A stretch of DNA of 10,962 nucleotides from Sedimenticola sp. (GTDB lineage: Bacteria > Pseudomonadota > Gammaproteobacteria > Chromatiales > Chromatiaceae). Positions 6,479 through 10,962 of this stretch are shown piece by piece (within the stretch, counting starts at the first letter, position 1; the number at the start of each line of letters is the position of its first letter). Location of the stretch: positions 1 to 10,962 of the forward strand of contig JAPHUG010000260.1 of the NCBI GenBank assembly GCA_026197195.1, written 5' to 3'. The notes below the pieces were generated by a model, which saw nothing but the letters and a program-made list of their open reading frames with translations, was not told the origin of the DNA and searched no databases. Position numbers and translations under genes: made by a program.

Positions 6479-9067
6479 TCAGGCGGTGAACTCCACCCGA
6501 TTCGCTACTGACTGATAAGCCTCGATCTGGTCGAAGTTCATATAGCGGAAAATCTCAGCCGACATGGCATCAATCTGATCCGCATAGACCATATACTCTT
6601 CAACCGTGGGTAGTTTACCCAGGATAGAGGCCACCGCTGCCAACTCTGCAGAAGAGAGATAGACATTAGCCCCCGTACCCAGACGATTGGGGAAGTTACG
6701 GGTTGAAGTAGAGACAACCGTAGCGTTGTCTTTGACCCGCGCCTGGTTACCCATACAGAGCGAACAACCGGGCATCTCCATACGTGCACCCGCCTTACCG
6801 AAGGTGGCATAGTAACCCTCTTCATTCAGGATATAGGCATCCATCTTGGTCGGCGGAGCCATCCAGAGACGGGTTGGCAGGTCATGCTTGCCTTCCAGCA
6901 GTTTACCAGCGGCACGGAAGTGTCCGATGTTGGTCATACAGGAGCCAATGAAGACTTCATCAATCTTCTCACCAGCCAGTTCGGACAGGAGTTTGACATC
7001 ATCAGGATCATTTGGACAAGCCAGTATAGGCTCCTTCACATCCGCCAGATCGATCTCAATAACCGCCGCATATTCTGCATCGGCATCCCCTTCCAGCAGC
7101 TCAGGATTTTCCAGCCATTTTTCCATACCCTCAATCCGACGCTGCAGGGTACGTGGGTCCTGATAACCACTGGCAATCATCCACTTCAACAGCGTGATAT
7201 TGGAGTTGAGGTATTCAATAATGGGGGCTTTGTCCAGTTTGATGGTACAACCTGCCGCGGAACGCTCGGCAGAAGCATCAGAAAGCTCAAATGCCTGCTC
7301 AACCTTCAGGTCAGGCAGCCCTTCAATCTCCAGCACACGGCCCGAGAAGATATTCTTCTTACCGGCTTTGGCAACCGTCAAAAGACCCTGCTTGATGGCG
7401 TAGTAAGGAATGGCATTGACCAGATCACGCAACGTGATGCCTGACTGCAACTTGCCCTTGAAACGAACCAAAACCGACTCGGGCATATCCAACGGCATAA
7501 CGCCGGTAGCCGCAGCAAACGCCACCAGACCTGAACCCGCCGGGAATGAGAGGCCAATCGGGAATCGGGTGTGGGAGTCACCACCGGTACCCAGTGTATC
7601 GGGAAGGAGCATACGGTTCAGCCAGGAGTGGATAATACCGTCCCCCGGGCGAAGTGCTACACCGGCACGGGACGAGATAAAATCAGGCAGGGTGTGATGA
7701 GTCGTGATATCGACAGGCTTCGGATAAGCCGCCGTGTGACAGAAAGACTGCATAACCAAATCGGCAGAGAAGCCCAGACAGGCCAGATCTTTCAGCTCAT
7801 CACGAGTCATGGGACCGGTGGTGTCCTGTGAACCAACGGTGGTCATCTTGGGCTCACAATAGGCACCGGGACGAACACCCTCAACACCACACGCCTTGCC
7901 GACCATCTTTTGTGCCAGCGAGTAGCCTTTGCCGGTATCCGCTACCGGTGCAGCCGCCTTGAACAGGGTTGATGGCTCAAGTCCGAGCGCCTCACGGGCG
8001 CGTGCAGTCAAACCACGACCGATAATCAGCGGGATACGACCACCGGCACGAACCTCATCGAGGATAACGTCGGTTTTCAGCTCAAAACGACACAGCTCTT
8101 CACCCGTCTCGTGATTTTTAACCACACCTTCATAAGGATAGACATCAATCACATCGCCCATGGCCATGTTCGCAACATCACACTCAAAAGGTAAGGCACC
8201 GGCATCTTCCATGGTGTTAAAGAAGATAGGTGCAATCTTTCCACCGAGACAGTAGCCGCCTGCGCGCTTGTTTGGAATGAATGGAATATCATCACCCATG
8301 TGCCACAGTACGGAGTTAGTCGCCGATTTACGGGAAGAACCGGTTCCAACCACGTCACCCACGTAAGCAACGGGATGCCCTTTTGCTTTCAGTTCCTCGA
8401 TCAGCTTGATGGGTCCAATGGTACCCGGCTGGTCAGGTACGATACCTTCACGCTCCATCTTCAACATGGCATTGGCATGGAGCGGGATATCAGGACGGGA
8501 CCAGGCATCCGGTGCAGGAGAGAGATCGTCTGTATTGGTCTCACCCGTCACCTTGAATACGGTCAGGGTCACCTTTTCAGCCAGCTCAGGGTTCTCAGTA
8601 AACCACTCACCCTCTGCCCAGGATTTCAGAACCGCCTGAGCATTGCTGTTACCAGCATCCGCCTTCTCTTTGACATCATTAAAGGCATCAAACACAAGCA
8701 GGGTATGGGACAACGCCTTCACTGCCGTTGCAGCCAGCTCGTCATCATCCAGCGCCTCAACCAAAGGCGCAATATTGTAGCCACCCAGCATGGTGCCCAG
8801 GAGTTCAGTCGCTTTGACACGATCGATGAGCGGACAACTACAAGTCCCCTTGGCAATATCGGCCAGGAAGGCGGCCTTGACATAGGCGGACTGATCGACA
8901 CCGGCAGGAACACGGTTGGTGATCAGGTCCAACAGATAGGCTTCTTCACCTGCAGGTGGATTTTTCAGTAGCTCAACCAGCTGAGCCGTCTGCTCTGGAT
9001 TGAGGGGTAGCGCAGGGATACCTTCTGCGGCACGCTCTTCTACGTGTTTGCGATAACTTTCTAACAC
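6479..9067 (-). CDS. acnB: Bifunctional aconitate hydratase 2 / 2-methylisocitrate dehydratase AcnB
   Basis: A cytoplasmic [4Fe-4S] enzyme that interconverts citrate and isocitrate through cis-aconitate in the TCA cycle; the family also hydrates 2-methyl-cis-aconitate in the methylcitrate cycle. It has 862 residues, against 865 in E. coli. The N-terminal HEAT-like domain (about 1-155) is followed by the swivel domain ([17 protein letters not shown] at 237-253) and then the catalytic domains. Cluster ligands are Cys710 ([12 protein letters not shown]), Cys768 and Cys771 (GCSLCMGNQ). Active-site stretches GGDSHTRFP (495-503) and TSTRNFPNR (787-795) are intact. The start is GTG (9065-9067), chosen because the [21 protein letters not shown] terminus matches the family and a perfect AGGAGG lies eight bases upstream (9076-9081 on the complement). 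E. coli AcnB in its iron-free form binds its own mRNA. Here a strong hairpin in the leader (9173-9208) could serve post-transcriptional control, which is inference. It is convergent with the c-di-GMP enzyme gene and divergent from purB. Confidence 0.98.
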   Translation of the reverse strand: MLESYRKHVEERAAEGIPALPLNPEQTAQLVELLKNPPAGEEAYLLDLITNRVPAGVDQSAYVKAAFLADIAKGTCSCPLIDRVKATELLGTMLGGYNIAPLVEALDDDELAATAVKALSHTLLVFDAFNDVKEKADAGNSNAQAVLKSWAEGEWFTENPELAEKVTLTVFKVTGETNTDDLSPAPDAWSRPDIPLHANAMLKMEREGIVPDQPGTIGPIKLIEELKAKGHPVAYVGDVVGTGSSRKSATNSVLWHMGDDIPFIPNKRAGGYCLGGKIAPIFFNTMEDAGALPFECDVANMAMGDVIDVYPYEGVVKNHETGEELCRFELKTDVILDEVRAGGRIPLIIGRGLTARAREALGLEPSTLFKAAAPVADTGKGYSLAQKMVGKACGVEGVRPGAYCEPKMTTVGSQDTTGPMTRDELKDLACLGFSADLVMQSFCHTAAYPKPVDITTHHTLPDFISSRAGVALRPGDGIIHSWLNRMLLPDTLGTGGDSHTRFPIGLSFPAGSGLVAFAAATGVMPLDMPESVLVRFKGKLQSGITLRDLVNAIPYYAIKQGLLTVAKAGKKNIFSGRVLEIEGLPDLKVEQAFELSDASAERSAAGCTIKLDKAPIIEYLNSNITLLKWMIASGYQDPRTLQRRIEGMEKWLENPELLEGDADAEYAAVIEIDLADVKEPILACPNDPDDVKLLSELAGEKIDEVFIGSCMTNIGHFRAAGKLLEGKHDLPTRLWMAPPTKMDAYILNEEGYYATFGKAGARMEMPGCSLCMGNQARVKDNATVVSTSTRNFPNRLGTGANVYLSSAELAAVASILGKLPTVEEYMVYADQIDAMSAEIFRYMNFDQIEAYQSVANRVEFTA

Positions 9068-9172
9068 CGAGTGATCCTCCTGGGTTGATGCCTGGATCAG
9101 GCTCTTTTCATCAAAATTTCAAGGGATTAGAGCTGGCCATTCAATGACCAGGCTCTAGTTATAGCGCAAAAC

Positions 9173-9208
9173 AAGATAAATTTCTGCACCGCAGCAGAAA
9201 TTTATCTT
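9173..9208 (-). promoter_or_regulatory. Perfect 15-bp hairpin in the acnB leader
   Basis: Bases 9173-9187 are the exact reverse complement of 9194-9208, leaving a 6-base loop (9188-9193). On the acnB strand the stem-loop is followed by GTTTTG and ends about 105 bases before the GTG start, so if the acnB promoter lies upstream it would form in the 5' untranslated RNA. The loop on that strand, TGCGGT, does not match the CAGUGN loop of eukaryotic iron-responsive elements. Candidate roles are an mRNA stability or attenuation element, an AcnB autoregulatory site, or an operator dyad at DNA level. The structure is certain; its role is inferred. Confidence 0.6.
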
Positions 9209-9370
9209 AAAAAATAATATGAAATATTTGGACAATCATCCTTTTATCTGAATATTTCGTGCGAAGATATTAACCTATAGCGAAAGGTTTAGCGAGTAAG
9301 AGAAGCATTCTCACGAAAAAAGCATCAAAAGAGATCAGACCAATTGGTTTGGTTTTTCCACTCAGGCCAA

Positions 9371-9379
9371 TGATATAAT
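9371..9379 (+). promoter_or_regulatory. Extended -10 promoter for purB
   Basis: TGATATAAT is a consensus extended -10 element (TGn followed by TATAAT at 9374-9379), 37 bases before the purB ATG. No good -35 hexamer is seen at 16-18 bases spacing, which the TGn element can compensate for. The palindrome ACCAATTGGT at 9339-9348 sits where an operator could act. Confidence 0.6.
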
Positions 9380-9386
9380 GTTCTGA

Positions 9387-10784
<1,398 letters not shown>

Positions 10785-10810
10785 CGCCGATACCGGTTTC
10801 AAACACCATC

Positions 10811-10847
10811 CAATAAAAACTCCGGCCCAGGCCGGAGTTTTTTATTG
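10811..10847 (+). terminator. Intrinsic terminator of purB
   Basis: CTCCGGC (10820-10826), a CCAG loop and GCCGGAG (10831-10837) form a perfect GC-rich 7-bp stem followed by six T residues. The A run before it pairs with the T run, extending the helix to about 12 bp. It begins 27 bases after the purB stop. Confidence 0.92.
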
Positions 10848-10863
10848 GTGAATTTTATTGGGT

Positions 10864-10962
10864 TGGACAAATCTGCTCCCGCACTTCCCTGTGCTTCGCA
10901 GTATAAGTCCTTCCCTGGACAAATCTGCTCCCGCACTTCCCTGTGCTTCGCAGTATAAGTCC
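10864..10962. repeat. Two copies of a 47-bp tandem repeat (52-base period) with nested dyads
   Basis: Positions 10864-10910 and 10916-10962 are identical over 47 bases and separated by TTCCC. The second copy ends exactly at the window edge, so the array may continue. Within each unit three nested 4-bp inverted pairs occur (first copy): GGAC 10865-10868 with GTCC 10907-10910, CTGC 10873-10876 with GCAG 10898-10901, and GCAC 10881-10884 with GTGC 10891-10894, around a 6-base loop. The unit can thus fold into a long hairpin with small internal loops. The 5-base gap is far too short for CRISPR spacers. No coding frame is evident. It lies 17 bases after the purB terminator. The identity is certain; the class of repeat is unknown. 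Confidence 0.85.

Noticed and set aside
6884..7444. Plus-strand ORF of 186 codons inside acnB
   Set aside because: Antisense shadow of a perfectly conserved AcnB coding sequence, with no recognisable protein motifs.
8300..8971. Plus-strand ORF of 223 codons inside acnB
   Set aside because: Lies wholly antisense to the AcnB N-terminal half, with no ribosome site or family resemblance.
9188..9193. Eukaryote-type iron-responsive element in the acnB leader
   Set aside because: The loop on the acnB strand is TGCGGT, not CAGUGN, and the stem lacks the bulged C.
10864..10962. CRISPR array
   Set aside because: Repeats are 47 bp with a 5-base gap; spacers would need to be about 30 bases and different from each other.

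Overview
The window looks like a chromosomal segment of a gammaproteobacterium with near-balanced base composition. MnmA, HflD, AcnB and PurB all carry the full-length, motif-perfect sequence typical of that class; HflD is essentially confined to it, and the PurB start is close to the E. coli protein as I remember it. A sulfur-oxidizing, Chromatiales-like lineage is possible but is only a guess.

Layout. Positions 2-298 hold the 3' end of a gene of unknown function, followed by a complete exported paralog (295-858) whose start overlaps the previous stop. Both copies keep a Cys...His...Asp pattern suggestive of a papain/transglutaminase-like fold. mnmA (862-1950) follows 3 bases later and hflD (1950-2567) overlaps the mnmA stop by one base, so these four genes read as one transcription unit. 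Then come a small exported helical repeat protein (2699-3139) and a large membrane c-di-GMP enzyme (3394-6369). The latter has a periplasmic haem-c-type domain (CxxCH), HAMP, two PAS domains, and intact GGDEF and EAL domains. A strong bidirectional terminator (6421-6457) separates it from the convergent acnB (complement 6479-9067). A 349-base divergent control region lies between acnB and purB (9417-10784). It holds a perfect 15-bp hairpin in the acnB leader and an extended -10 promoter for purB. purB ends at a strong terminator. The window closes with two copies of a 47-bp repeat at a 52-base period, each with nested dyad symmetry.

How it fits together. mnmA-hflD-purB is a classic gammaproteobacterial gene cluster. 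Here about 6.8 kb, carrying the helical protein, the c-di-GMP enzyme and acnB in inverted orientation, lies between hflD and purB, and purB has its own promoter. The core genes (tRNA thiolation, TCA cycle, purine synthesis) are ordinary. The less ordinary parts are the tandem CHD proteins, the haem-type c-di-GMP sensor with a Cys-rich PAS, the acnB leader hairpin and the terminal structured repeats. I see no mobile element, tRNA, rRNA or CRISPR array.
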